64,000 bases of DNA from Bacillota bacterium (GCA_021787335.1 JAJYMC010000024.1:19693-83692), one strand, 5' to 3'; shown: positions 8,122-17,142, counted from the stretch's first letter. The notes: generated from the sequence alone by a model not told the origin. Made by a program: numbers and translations.

Positions 8122-9900
8122 TCAGCTGGGTCGGATCTTCCCCGGCGTGTGGCGGCGGCGCTTCGGTCCACGAAGCCCCTTCTTCTTGCGCGCGCCGAAC
8201 GGCCTCTTTGCCGGGGCGACCTCCGCCCCGCCATCTTCCGCCGGATCAGCGGCTTTGCCGCCCGTGGTCAACCTGGCGAGTCGTTCGCCCTGGAGGACGG
8301 CCGACGGGGCCTGCCGGCGCTCGGTCGGCCGTTCCAAAGGCGCCTCAAAAGCGGTGGCGGTCTCTGGGGCCGGCTCGAACTCTGACTTCTGAGGAACAGC
8401 GAACTCCTCAGGCTTCGGAGGAGCGGTGAACTCCGGCTTCGGAGGAGCGGCGATCTCAGGCTTCGGAGGAGCGGCCCCGGCGGCCCCCCTGGCGGGACGA
8501 CCTTCGCCCGCGGGGCGGCGCTCCGCATGCTCGTAGCGGTCGGTATGGCGACCGCGCCCCTCGCCTTCACGATGCCCCTCGAACTCGCGACGCCCTTCTT
8601 GCCCGGGGCGTCCGCCGCGGTCCCGGCGTTCCTCACGCCGGCCTCCGGCGGCCCGGGCCTCTTCGGTCTGGCGGCGTGGGCCCGCTTCCTCGACTGGCTT
8701 GGCCGGACCGCCGGCCATGGCCTCGGCGCCCACATAGATCCGCGGCACGTGCGCCGGGACGTTGACCCGGCGCCCTGAAAGAGTGGCCACGTCGCCCGGC
8801 TCGACGCCGGGGATGCGACTCACGTCAACGGTGAAGGTCTGCATGCCCACCCGGCCGATGACGGGGGCCTCGCGGCCCTTGATGAGGACCTCCGCCGGTA
8901 TGCGGCTGCGGCGCACGTAGGTGAGGACGTCGCGGGCCACCGCCCGCCCAAGCTCGGAGAGGCGGGTCGGGCGTCTGAGGTGGCTCACCCGGAATCCATC
9001 GGCCTGACCGACGGGGAGCACGGCGATGGCCATCTCGCGGCGGGCGATGTAGTCGCGGCCATAACCCACGCCGCTTCCGGCGGGGATGGTCTGCAGATGG
9101 ACGACCCGAGCCTTCCAGGACCAGGTCGGCTGCAGTTCCATGCCGGCCGGCAGAGGGACCGGGCTCTCGCCGTACATGAGGTTGCCCACCCGGACCATGT
9201 CCAGGCGGCTCTCCGGCAGGGTGATGACGGCCTCGCTGTTGGCCATGTGCTTGAGAGGGATCTTCCGGCCGTCGGCCTCGATCTTGGCCACGACGTCGTT
9301 GAAGACCCCCAGCTGCCGCTGAGCGTAACCCGAAGCGGCCCGGAAGGCCGTGGCGAAATGGCTGTAGATGCCCTCGATCTCGAGCCATTCAAACTCTCTC
9401 AGCCGCTGCACGAAGGCGGGAGCCTCGGTGAACCTCACCCCGAGCCGTCCGAGACCGGTGTCGACCTTGATGTGGATCCTGGTCTTGCGATGCATCTGAC
9501 GGGAGACGTCGTCGAGGGCCTCGGCCACGACCAGGCTCCCGACGGACGGCGTAAGGCTCTGGCGAATGACGGCCGCCGCCTCCTGCGGCAGGATGGCCCC
9601 CATGACCAGGATGGGCGCCCGGATGCCGCCGTGGCGAAGTTCGGCGCCTTCCTCGACGGTCGTCACGGCCAGGGCCGCGGCGCCGGAGGCCAGAGCCGTG
9701 CGGGCCACGGCCAGAGCCCCATGCCCATAGGCGTTGGCCTTGACGACGGCCATGATCCCGACCTTCGGCCCGATCAGTTTCTTCACTGCCGCCAGATTAT
9801 GCGCGATGGCATCCAGATTGACTTCAACCCAGGTCTGGCCCTTCACGGGGCCGACCTTGGCCGCTCCGGGCTGAGGCCCGCGGCCGCTCTGCACGGTCAT
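8122..9900 (-). CDS. alr: Alanine racemase with a long disordered C-terminal tail
   Basis: PLP enzyme making D-alanine for peptidoglycan. The PLP-lysine motif VVKANAYGHG has Lys near residue 54, and catalytic Tyr near residue 280 lies in GSGVGYGRDY. The catalytic protein ends near residue 392 (HVPRIYV). About 200 further residues follow, rich in Arg, Glu, Gly and Pro, including four PPKPE-like repeats and a very basic end; this is absent from ordinary Alr. The start is uncertain: GTG 9903, ATG 9900 and GTG 9894 are close together, and AAGGAG spacing favours the last. It overlaps the femX stop, implying a femX-alr operon for wall precursors. Confidence 0.9.
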   Translation of the reverse strand: MTVQSGRGPQPGAAKVGPVKGQTWVEVNLDAIAHNLAAVKKLIGPKVGIMAVVKANAYGHGALAVARTALASGAAALAVTTVEEGAELRHGGIRAPILVMGAILPQEAAAVIRQSLTPSVGSLVVAEALDDVSRQMHRKTRIHIKVDTGLGRLGVRFTEAPAFVQRLREFEWLEIEGIYSHFATAFRAASGYAQRQLGVFNDVVAKIEADGRKIPLKHMANSEAVITLPESRLDMVRVGNLMYGESPVPLPAGMELQPTWSWKARVVHLQTIPAGSGVGYGRDYIARREMAIAVLPVGQADGFRVSHLRRPTRLSELGRAVARDVLTYVRRSRIPAEVLIKGREAPVIGRVGMQTFTVDVSRIPGVEPGDVATLSGRRVNVPAHVPRIYVGAEAMAGGPAKPVEEAGPRRQTEEARAAGGRREERRDRGGRPGQEGRREFEGHREGEGRGRHTDRYEHAERRPAGEGRPARGAAGAAPPKPEIAAPPKPEFTAPPKPEEFAVPQKSEFEPAPETATAFEAPLERPTERRQAPSAVLQGERLARLTTGGKAADPAEDGGAEVAPAKRPFGARKKKGLRGPKRRRHTPGKIRPS

Positions 9901-10985
9901 CACTCCTTGTCCCGCCCAGTCAGCCGCCGGCGCATCTGCGTCAGCCGGCCCCGGGTCCTGCGATAGAAGGGCTCACCCCAACCCCACAGCCAATATGCCA
10001 GGGGTGAGAAGATGAGGTCGTATTCACCGATGAATTCGGTGAAGTTCCCAGAAAAGCCTTTTTTGAACCGGTACAGGCCGTAAAGGGGGTTGTCCGGGCT
10101 GAGGTCACCGGAGACCCCCCGGAAGTCGTACATGACGCACCCCGACTCCTTGGCCCAGCGGATCATCTCCCACTGCAGGGCGTAGTTGGGCATCGCCTCG
10201 CGGTCCTGGTTGGACGAGGCCCCGTAGATGTACCAGGCCTTGTCACCCATGATGAAAGCCAGGGTGGCGGCGATCATCCGGCCCTCCAGCTCGGCCACGA
10301 AGAGACGGGCCAGGCCCCGCTCGACGAGGTGGTCCCAGAGGTCGACGAAGTAGTCGTAGGAGCGCACCAGGAAGCGGTCCCTCGTGGCCGTCTCCAGCAG
10401 GACCTCGTAGAACCTGGTGAGGTCATCCTTGACCCCGTCCCGCACCCGGACTCCCTTCCGCCCGGCGAGGCGGATGTTGTACCGCGTCTTGTTGCCAAAG
10501 GAAGCGAAGAGGTCATCAAGCGACTTGTCCAGGGGCAGCCGGAAGACGAAGCGGGGCTGGACGCCCTCGAAATCGGCCCCCCGCTCGTTGTGGACGAAGC
10601 CCCGGCGGGCCAGGTAGTCCCGGACTTCCTGCCGGTCGGCCGGGACGTCGGGGTCGATCTTCCACATTATCGCCCGGCTCCGCGGAGCCAGCTTGCGGAC
10701 CTCGGCGATGAGGAAGTCAAAGGCCTCCGTGTCGCGGTAATCGAGGACCGGGCCGCGCGGCGAATAGAAGATGGTCCGCTTGATGACCGGCACGTCGCGA
10801 CGGAGAATCAGGGCCGCGGCCCTGGGCCCCGACTGGTCCTCGGCCATCAGCCGGATGGGGGTCCAGCCGGTCTCGGCCTTGACTTCCCCCCATTCGTAAG
10901 ATTGGAGGATATGGCCCTTGGGGGCGGCGGCGACGAACCGGTCGTAGTTCTCGCGTAGCTCGGGCGTCACCTGGATGAGGCGCAT
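9900..10985 (-). CDS. FemX/FemAB-family peptidoglycan branch aminoacyltransferase
   Basis: A 361-residue protein with twin GNAT-like domains as in Fem transferases, which add amino acids from aminoacyl-tRNA to lipid II side chains. Recognisable segments are HILQSYEWGEVK near residue 24, FGNKTRYNIRLAGRKGV near residue 165, and WYIYGASSNQDREAMPNYALQWEMI near residue 258. RGVSGDLSPDNPLYGLYRFKKGFSG follows and is a strong family signature. ATG 10985 lies behind a GGGGG stretch; residues upstream in the open frame are not family-like. It overlaps alr. The amino acid added is unknown. Confidence 0.88.
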   Translation of the reverse strand: MRLIQVTPELRENYDRFVAAAPKGHILQSYEWGEVKAETGWTPIRLMAEDQSGPRAAALILRRDVPVIKRTIFYSPRGPVLDYRDTEAFDFLIAEVRKLAPRSRAIMWKIDPDVPADRQEVRDYLARRGFVHNERGADFEGVQPRFVFRLPLDKSLDDLFASFGNKTRYNIRLAGRKGVRVRDGVKDDLTRFYEVLLETATRDRFLVRSYDYFVDLWDHLVERGLARLFVAELEGRMIAATLAFIMGDKAWYIYGASSNQDREAMPNYALQWEMIRWAKESGCVMYDFRGVSGDLSPDNPLYGLYRFKKGFSGNFTEFIGEYDLIFSPLAYWLWGWGEPFYRRTRGRLTQMRRRLTGRDKE

Positions 10986-11047
10986 GCGGGGCCCCCTTGC
11001 CCAGGGCTGAGGGCTTTCCACCCCTGGTTGATGGCTTCCACAAGGAC

Positions 11048-11076
11048 ATTTTGTCTTAAATAGGCCGGAATTACAA
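11048..11076 (-). promoter_or_regulatory. Possible promoter for femX-alr
   Basis: TTGTAA (11071-11076), 17 bp, CAAAAT (11048-11053) upstream of femX. Each hexamer matches consensus at four of six positions, so this is only a candidate. Confidence 0.35.
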
Positions 11077-11097
11077 GGGAAAATCAGGTGAAACAAC

Positions 11098-11130
11098 CAA
11101 AAAAAGAGGGCGAAAGTAGCTTTCGCCCGC
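11098..11130 (-). terminator. Rho-independent terminator after the DUF2889 gene
   Basis: Read on the minus strand: GGGCGAAAG, loop CTA, CTTTCGCCC, then TCTTTTTTT. It ends the DUF2889 transcript. Confidence 0.92.
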
Positions 11131-11171
11131 TCTCTCGGCTCGGTTATCGTGCCCGCGCTGGCGCGGCGGCC

Positions 11172-11693
11172 TCAGCGCCCCCCGGCGCCGGGCTCGCCGC
11201 CGCCCGACCCGCCGATCTCGTAGGCGGCGCAGGAATTCGGGATGACCTGGCGGCCGAGGGCCCGGATGTCATCGAAGACCTTCGCCCGGACCTCCTCGGG
11301 GGGGGAACCCTCGGCCGCGTAGGCGTCCGACAGGCGGAACTCCTCGAGGCGGGCCAGGGCGGGCGTGTAAGCGCGGAAGACCTCGACCACCAGGTCCACC
11401 AGGTGGGTACAGCCCCTGGGGCCGCCGAGAAGGGCGGTGACCTTCCGGGCCGAGCCCGGGCCGATGTTCACCCCGGCCAGCTTCCCGACCACGGCCAGGG
11501 GGCCCAGGCAGACCTCCCCAAACGGGGTCCGGCTCATCGAGGCGTAGGCCGAGGTCACCGTGCCGGACTCACGATTCACCTTGATCTGGACGTCGAGGAG
11601 ATGGTTCTGGTCTTCGAATTGTCCGTGCATCAGCAGGTCGCCGCCGGGCAGTTCCTGCACTGTCACGCCGGTCTTCCGGCAGAGGACGATCAT
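11172..11693 (-). CDS. DUF2889-family protein
   Basis: A 173-residue protein with the DUF2889 pattern: a repeated strand region (LLMHGQFEDQNHLLDVQIKV), SRTPFGEVCLGPLAVVGKLAGVNIGPG and then GGPRGCTHLVDLVVEVFRA. The last 15 residues are Gly-rich. Family members often sit beside acyl-CoA ligase or aromatic-acid genes, as here. The ATG overlaps the stop of the upstream acyl-CoA ligase relic by four bases (ATGA), so this gene formerly depended on, or still depends on, translation of that relic. Function unknown. Confidence 0.78.
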   Translation of the reverse strand: MIVLCRKTGVTVQELPGGDLLMHGQFEDQNHLLDVQIKVNRESGTVTSAYASMSRTPFGEVCLGPLAVVGKLAGVNIGPGSARKVTALLGGPRGCTHLVDLVVEVFRAYTPALARLEEFRLSDAYAAEGSPPEEVRAKVFDDIRALGRQVIPNSCAAYEIGGSGGGEPGAGGR

Positions 11694-12229
11694 GGCTTCA
11701 GGCCGATGGTCCCGATCTTGTTCTGGCCCCAGATGTGCTTCTGGATGGCCTTCATCGCGTCCATGGCGTTGAACCTGGGCATCAGGACGATGGGCGAATG
11801 CATGAGAATCCCGAAATTCATGCAGGTGGTCATGCCGTACGAGTGGAACAATGGGAGAGCAGCTAAGATGCCTTCGTCACCGGGTCTGGCCTCGGCGTTC
11901 CACTCCCTGCACTGCAAGGCGTTGGCCAGCAGGTTGCGGTGGGTCAGCATGGCCCTGAAGTGACCCTCTTTCTTCGCTTTCATCGGGTAAAGCACGCTGA
12001 GCGGGAACGGCATGTAATCGGCGCCCATCGCTGAGAGGGCCGCGGCCAGCCGATCCACCTGCTCGCCAAGCCAGGAACAGCTGAAACGGCGGTTGAAGAA
12101 GACGAGGGCGGTCGTCGTTCCGTCATCTCTGGCTGCGTCCTCCACCAGTCTGGGCAGCGGGACGTTTGGGTAATCCAGGCTCCACCTGACTTTCTCGGGA
12201 TAGAAGCGGTGCCAGAAACGCTCTTCCAA
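11690..12229 (-). pseudogene. Long-chain acyl-CoA synthetase, internally deleted and truncated
   Basis: About 180 codons remain of a gene that normally has about 550. The N terminus (LEERFWHRFYPEKV) matches acyl-CoA ligases to SAMGA near residue 75. The frame then jumps across a short non-homologous stretch to MLTHRNLLANALQCREWN, LPLFHSYGMTTCMNFGI and AIQKHIWGQ, where homology stops. The ATP-binding TGGTTGxPKG loop and the whole adenylate-forming C-terminal domain are missing, so activity is not expected. A TTG start (12229) behind GGGAGGGG survives. It may persist to couple translation of the DUF2889 gene. Confidence 0.8.
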
Positions 12230-12525
12230 GGCGACCCCTCCCGTCGGACTTTCATCACCTTTCAGACCTTTTGCAAGAGACATGCCGAGATATGCTTAGC
12301 CGCGTCTTTATTCTACAAGCGATCAAAACCGCGTGATTGTGGCGTTTCAGCGGGCTCGCCCGAACCGTTTCTGTTGATCCGGCGGTCACCGGTTGTCCGC
12401 CGGCGCGGACAGGTGTCATCCATGCCGGTCATCGCCCGCCCAATGATTACCGCACCGGGGCAGGAACTTCGAGGACCCGCGGGTCGTCTCTTTGAATGAT
12501 TGATCTAGCTGGGAGGAAGCGTTCC

Positions 12526-13248
12526 TTGCCGCGTCGACTGCCAACATCGCTGATGCTCATCATCATCATCATCGTCCTCACCCTGGCCACGCTCGGGCAG
12601 GCGGCCGGCGCGGAGGCCGTCCTCGGGCCGTATGCTTTGAACCCCGCGGGGACAGCCGGGCGGGTCGGCCCCGACCCTGGCGCCCCGCCGGACGGGCCCC
12701 TGGCCGGCAAGCTCATCGTCGTCGACCCGGGGCACGGCGGGGACGACCCCGGGGGCACGGGCCGCCTGGGCGGCGTCGAGAAGGACCTGGCCCTGGACAT
12801 GGGCCTGAGGCTGAGGGACCTTCTGGTCCAGGCCGGCGCCCGGGTCCTGATGACCCGCGTCGATGACTCGACCGTCGGTCTCTATGAGCGGCCCGCCCTG
12901 ACCAACCTGGCGGGGGCCGACGCCAACGTGTCCATCCACCTGGACTGGTATCAGTCCCGCTGGATCCGCGGCACTGAGGTCTACTACTATCCGGTCAACC
13001 CAGGCAGTGAGCGGCTGGCCGACGAGGTTCACCACGCCCTCATCGACGGGCTGCGGCTGACGGACCGCGGCATCAGTTCGGAGCATGCGTTCGTGGCCAT
13101 CCGCGAGACGACCATGCCGTCGGTCCTCGTCGAGGTGGCCTACCTGACCAACCCCTCAGAAGAGAAACTTCTCCTGAAGGACTCCTTCCGCCAAGAGGTG
13201 GCCGCCGACATCTATGCCGGACTCGAACGGTTCTTCGCGGAAAAATAG
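12526..13248 (+). CDS. N-acetylmuramoyl-L-alanine amidase (Amidase_3), CwlD-like
   Basis: A zinc amidase cleaving the glycan-to-stem-peptide bond. About 240 residues: an N-terminal signal/anchor helix (about 8-27), then the Amidase_3 fold. The zinc and catalytic residues are visible: DPGHGG (His), GGVEKD (Glu), VSIHLD (His) and VLVEVAYLTN (Glu). TTG 12526 is preferred because GGGAGG lies 9 nt upstream; an in-frame ATG at 12496 has no ribosome site. The small single-domain form with an export helix resembles CwlD, which acts in spore cortex modification, but that role is inferred. The upstream intergenic region (12230-12525) shows nothing else. Confidence 0.88.
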   Translation: MPRRLPTSLMLIIIIIVLTLATLGQAAGAEAVLGPYALNPAGTAGRVGPDPGAPPDGPLAGKLIVVDPGHGGDDPGGTGRLGGVEKDLALDMGLRLRDLLVQAGARVLMTRVDDSTVGLYERPALTNLAGADANVSIHLDWYQSRWIRGTEVYYYPVNPGSERLADEVHHALIDGLRLTDRGISSEHAFVAIRETTMPSVLVEVAYLTNPSEEKLLLKDSFRQEVAADIYAGLERFFAEK

Positions 13249-14446
13249 GCGGCGCCGCCGCTGGCGGCACCGTGTCCGTTTCCCCCTCATCGCCCTGCTT
13301 ATCGTCATCGCCATCGGTGGCACCCTGACCTGGCTGGTCACCGGGGACCGGGGCCCGCTTGGGCTCCCCACCTCCGGGTCGACCCAGCCTGCGGCGGCGC
13401 CCGCGGGCGCGTTCTTCCGCGGCGACCTGCGGCGTACCGGGGTCTATCCGTCGGCGCACGTCCCCGTGGCCCCCAGGGTCCTGTGGACCTACGACACGGG
13501 GGCTCCAGTGGCTTCGACCGCCGTCATCGACGGCGACCGGCTCTTCTTCAGCAGCCAGGACGGCCAGATGTACGCCCTCGAGGCGGGCACGGGCCTGCGG
13601 GTCTGGTCCTTCAAGGCCCCCTCCGGTTACCTGGGCTCGCCCGCCGTGGCCGGCGGGGTGGTCTACGTTGGGGGCAACCGCGGGAACCTCTATGCCCTCG
13701 ATGCCCTGACCGGGCAGGAGGTCTGGCGCTTCGCCACGTCGGCGGGCGTCAACACCGCACCGGCGGTGAGCGCCGGCCGGGTCTTCTTCGGGTGCAACGA
13801 CGGCGCCCTTTACGCCGTCAGCGTCAAGACAGGACGAGAGGTCTGGCGTTTCCGCACCGGTGGGATGGTCCTCGCCTCCCCGACCGTCTCCGGGTCCGAG
13901 CTTTACTTCGGCAGCGGTGACGGCAACTTCTATGCCCTCGATGCCGGAAATGGTCGCGAGCGGTGGCGTTTCCCCGTCGCCAAAGGCGTGGGCTCCACCG
14001 CCGCGCTGGCCGGGCGGTCCCTGTTCTTCGGCGGGCTGGACGGGAACGTGTACGTGGTCGACACCCGGACCGGCCGCGAGCGCTGGCGCTTCGCCACCGA
14101 CCAGTTGATCGTCTCCTCACCCGCGGTCGACGGCGGCCTGGTCTATGCCGGCGGCATCGACGGATGGCTGTATGCCCTCGATGCCCAGACCGGCCAGGAG
14201 CAGTGGCGGTTCGACACGGGGAACGCCATCTACTCGTCCCCGGCCGTGGCCGACGGGTACGTCATCTTCGGTGACTACCAGGGCAACCTGCGGGCCCTCG
14301 ACGCCACCACCGGCGAAGTAGCCTGGTCCTTCGTGACCAAGGAGGGCATCTTCTCCTCACCCGTCCCGAGTGGGGACTTCGTCTACTTCGGAGACAACGA
14401 CGGCCACCTCTACGCGCTCCACGGGGAGTTCGTCGGTGGCCGCTGA
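13214..14446 (+). CDS. PQQ-binding-like beta-propeller repeat protein, membrane-anchored
   Basis: A 410-residue protein: a highly basic N terminus, one membrane helix (about 22-43), a short linker, then eight PQQ-type repeats of about 40 residues (Tyr-Ala-Leu-Asp-Ala, then Gly-x-Glu-x-Trp-Arg-Phe). These form a beta-propeller outside the membrane. Catalytic residues of quinoprotein dehydrogenases are not apparent, so a scaffold or binding role in the envelope is likelier, as in BamB-like proteins. The ATG overlaps the amidase gene by 35 bases, so the two are probably co-transcribed and may act on the same wall or spore-coat surface. Confidence 0.82.
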   Translation: MPDSNGSSRKNRRRRRWRHRVRFPLIALLIVIAIGGTLTWLVTGDRGPLGLPTSGSTQPAAAPAGAFFRGDLRRTGVYPSAHVPVAPRVLWTYDTGAPVASTAVIDGDRLFFSSQDGQMYALEAGTGLRVWSFKAPSGYLGSPAVAGGVVYVGGNRGNLYALDALTGQEVWRFATSAGVNTAPAVSAGRVFFGCNDGALYAVSVKTGREVWRFRTGGMVLASPTVSGSELYFGSGDGNFYALDAGNGRERWRFPVAKGVGSTAALAGRSLFFGGLDGNVYVVDTRTGRERWRFATDQLIVSSPAVDGGLVYAGGIDGWLYALDAQTGQEQWRFDTGNAIYSSPAVADGYVIFGDYQGNLRALDATTGEVAWSFVTKEGIFSSPVPSGDFVYFGDNDGHLYALHGEFVGGR

Positions 14447-14469
14447 AGGGGATTGACCGTCGAGTTCGA

Positions 14470-14504
14470 GGCCCGGGCTTCTCTGGAGCCCGGGCCTTCT
14501 GTTT
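14470..14504. terminator. Rho-independent terminator between convergent genes
   Basis: GGCCCGGGCT and AGCCCGGGCC flank a 7-nt loop, followed on the plus strand by TTCTGTTT. It serves the amidase/propeller unit and may also serve the convergent regulator gene. Confidence 0.8.
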
Positions 14505-14548
14505 CAAGTCGGGGGGATTATAGCCCCCTCGGACTCCCCCATCCGTCT

Positions 14549-16249
14549 CTAAGTCGGATGGTCGCCGGAAAGGCCGTACTCGGCGATCTTCTCGTAGAGG
14601 TGCGAACGGCTGATGCCGAGCAGCCTGGCGGCCCTGGCCTTGTTGCCTCCCGCCCGCTTCAGAGCCTCGGCGATGGCCTGGCTCTCGGCCTGGGCCACGG
14701 CATCGCGGTAGCCCAGCATTTCCCGGGTGCGCGACGAGGTCGCGTCGCCGACCTTGGCGGTCAGGTGGCCGGGAAGGTGCTCGAGGCCGATGGTCTGCCC
14801 CGCTCCCAGGCTCATCGCCCGCTCGACGACATTCTCGAGGTCCCGCACGTTCCCGGGCCAGTCGTACTCACGAAGGACGGCCGCCGCCTCGGGCGTGGCC
14901 CCCGCCACCTTGAGCCCCATGACCTCGTTGTATTTGGCGACGCAGTGGTGGATCAGGGGCAGGACGTCCTCGCGCCGGTCGCGGAGCGGCGGGATGACCA
15001 GGCCGACCACGTTCAGGCGGTAGTAAAGGTCGCGGCGGAAGTCGCCCGACTCGACCATCGCCTCCAGGTTGTGGTTCGTGGCGGCGATGACCCGGACGTC
15101 GGCGTGGATCGTGGTCGTCCCGCCGACCCGCTCGAACTCCCGCTCCTGGAGCACGCGGAGCAGCTTGGCCTGGAGTGACTGGGTCATGTCCCCGACCTCG
15201 TCGAGGAAGATGGTCCCGCCGTCCGCCAGCTCGAACTTGCCGGGCTTGCCGCCTTTCCTGGCATCGGTGAAAGCCCCTCCGGCGTAGCCGAAGAACTCCG
15301 ACTCCAGCAATGGCTCGGGGACGGCCGCGCAGTTGACCTTGACGAAAGGGCGCCCTTGCCTGGGTGAGGCGTTGTGGATGGCGTGGGCGAACAGTTCCTT
15401 GCCCGTCCCCGACTCGCCCCGCAGGAGGATGGTGGCGTTGCTGCGGGCCGCCTGCTGGGCCACGGCCTTCAGCTCGACCATCGCCTGGTCCTGGGTGACG
15501 ATGCTGTCGAAGGTGTAGCGGGTCCCGTTGACCCTCTCGAGCTGGTCGCGGTAGTAGGCGACCTGTCCCTCCAGGTTGTCCATCCGCCGGACCGCCTCGC
15601 GCAGGTCGTCGAGGTTCTTGAAGATGGCCTTGCCGACGGCCCCGACCGTGCGGCCGTCCTTGACGATGGGCTGACGGCTGACGATGAACCTCTGCCCACG
15701 CAGTTCCTGGACGTGCCCCAGCTCGCGGACCCCCGTCTTGGCCACGATGTGCAACCTTGTGTTCTCGAGGACCTCCGTCACGTGCCGGCCGATGACCTCG
15801 GCCGGCTCTTTGCCGATGAGGTCGGCCAGCGGCCGGTTGAGCATGGTCACGTAACCGCGCTCGTCGACGACGATGATCCCGTCGTAGGCCATCTCCAGGA
15901 CGGTCTCCAGCGTCTGCCGGACCTTCTTGAGCGAGTCCAGCTCGGCCCGGAGCGAATCGCGCTGGTCGAGGAGAGCCCTCTCAGCCACGTCGGCCAGGTC
16001 GGTGTCCGGGCCGATGGCCACGGCCGTCGCGCTGAACCGGCCTTCGATCGGCTCATCCAGCCCGAGTCCTTCGAGCAGAGCGGCGTAGAGGTTCGGTCGC
16101 GTGAAGACGCCGACCACCTTCATCTGGTCGTCGACCACCGGGGCCCCCTCCAGTCGCCCCTGGTGAAACACGCGGACCGCGTCGCGCAAGGTATCGTGGG
16201 CAGTCAGGAAGAGTGGCGGTGAGCTTCTGAGGATGTCCTTCACCAGCAT
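14549..16249 (-). CDS. Sigma-54-dependent transcriptional activator, CBS-PAS-AAA-Fis
   Basis: A 566-residue enhancer-binding protein. A CBS-type region spans about 1-90, a coiled linker 95-118 and PAS 118-215. The AAA+ sigma-54 activation domain covers about 245-470 with Walker A GESGTGKE (278-285) and Walker B IFLDEVGD (347-354). A Fis-type helix-turn-helix ends it (NKARAARLLGISRSHLYEKI). The sigma-54-contact loop reads GAFTDA (325-330) instead of GAFTGA. CBS plus PAS suggests sensing of a nucleotide and a small ligand. ATG 16249 is chosen because AGGAGG is 9 nt upstream. No -24/-12 promoter was identified in the window, so the targets are unknown. Confidence 0.92.
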   Translation of the reverse strand: MLVKDILRSSPPLFLTAHDTLRDAVRVFHQGRLEGAPVVDDQMKVVGVFTRPNLYAALLEGLGLDEPIEGRFSATAVAIGPDTDLADVAERALLDQRDSLRAELDSLKKVRQTLETVLEMAYDGIIVVDERGYVTMLNRPLADLIGKEPAEVIGRHVTEVLENTRLHIVAKTGVRELGHVQELRGQRFIVSRQPIVKDGRTVGAVGKAIFKNLDDLREAVRRMDNLEGQVAYYRDQLERVNGTRYTFDSIVTQDQAMVELKAVAQQAARSNATILLRGESGTGKELFAHAIHNASPRQGRPFVKVNCAAVPEPLLESEFFGYAGGAFTDARKGGKPGKFELADGGTIFLDEVGDMTQSLQAKLLRVLQEREFERVGGTTTIHADVRVIAATNHNLEAMVESGDFRRDLYYRLNVVGLVIPPLRDRREDVLPLIHHCVAKYNEVMGLKVAGATPEAAAVLREYDWPGNVRDLENVVERAMSLGAGQTIGLEHLPGHLTAKVGDATSSRTREMLGYRDAVAQAESQAIAEALKRAGGNKARAARLLGISRSHLYEKIAEYGLSGDHPT

Positions 16250-16455
16250 CGGCGACGGCCTCCTGGGGCACGGACTCAGACCTTTCGATCTTAGCACACG
16301 TTTAGCAGTGATTCGTCGCCATAGTACTAAATCCTGCCCTGTGAAGTTTACCAGAACAGGGCCTTTCGCATCAGCGAAGCGGCCTTCATACTATAAGTGG
16401 AAGCCACCCGGGGCCTGAAACTTTGGTCCCAACACCACCGGCAGGTGAAGGCGCT

Positions 16456-17142
16456 TTGGAGAAGATTCGCGTCCTCGTCGCCGATAAGAACCCGCTCTTG
16501 AAGCAAGGCATGATGAAGCTCTTCGAGCAGGACCAGAGCATCGAGATCGTCGGGGAGGCGGCCACCAACGACGAGTGTGTCGCCCAATGCCGCGCCCTGG
16601 TCCCCGACATCGTGGTGATGGACGTCAACCTGCCCGGGATGACCGCCGTGGAGGGCATCAAGCTGATGAAGCGGGAACACCCCACGGTCGAGGTCATCGT
16701 CCTGACCATGCAGAACAACCGGGAGTACATCCTGGAGACGCTGAAGGCCGGGGCCATCGGGTACATCCTGAAGGACGTCGGGAGCTCGGAGCTCATCCGG
16801 GCCATCCAGGTCGGGTCGACCGGCAAGTCCATCCTTCACCCCAAGATCGCCACCAAGCTCGTCCAGGAGATCACCCGCCTGGCCGAGCGGACGCCGGGCC
16901 GGCACGGAGATGCCGCCACGACCCAGTTGACGCCACGCGAACGCGAGGTCTTGGTGTTGGTCGCCCGCGGGTTGACCAATCAGGAGATCGCTGACCGCCT
17001 CTTCATCAGCGAAAAGACGGTCCGCAACCATATCTCCAACCTCCTGCGTAAGCTCAGGCTGAAACACCGGACGCAGGCCGCGGTCCACGCCATCAAGACC
17101 GGGCTGGTCCGCCTGGACGAACCCCTCCCTCCAGGGAGCTGA
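16456..17142 (+). CDS. NarL/FixJ-family response regulator (receiver + LuxR HTH)
   Basis: A 228-residue DNA-binding regulator. In the receiver domain (about 4-120) the phospho-acceptor is Asp56 in DIVVMDVNLPG, with Thr84 and Lys106. A LuxR-type HTH (about 158-215; LTPREREVLVLVARGLTNQEIADRL) follows. The acidic pair near the N terminus is Asp10-Lys11 where most receivers have Asp-Asp, which could affect Mg2+ binding and phosphorylation. TTG 16456 follows AGGTG and gives the usual MEKIRVLVAD start; an in-frame GTG lies at 16423. No histidine kinase is adjacent. Its 3' end overlaps the convergent gene by 50 bases. Confidence 0.9.
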   Translation: MEKIRVLVADKNPLLKQGMMKLFEQDQSIEIVGEAATNDECVAQCRALVPDIVVMDVNLPGMTAVEGIKLMKREHPTVEVIVLTMQNNREYILETLKAGAIGYILKDVGSSELIRAIQVGSTGKSILHPKIATKLVQEITRLAERTPGRHGDAATTQLTPREREVLVLVARGLTNQEIADRLFISEKTVRNHISNLLRKLRLKHRTQAAVHAIKTGLVRLDEPLPPGS

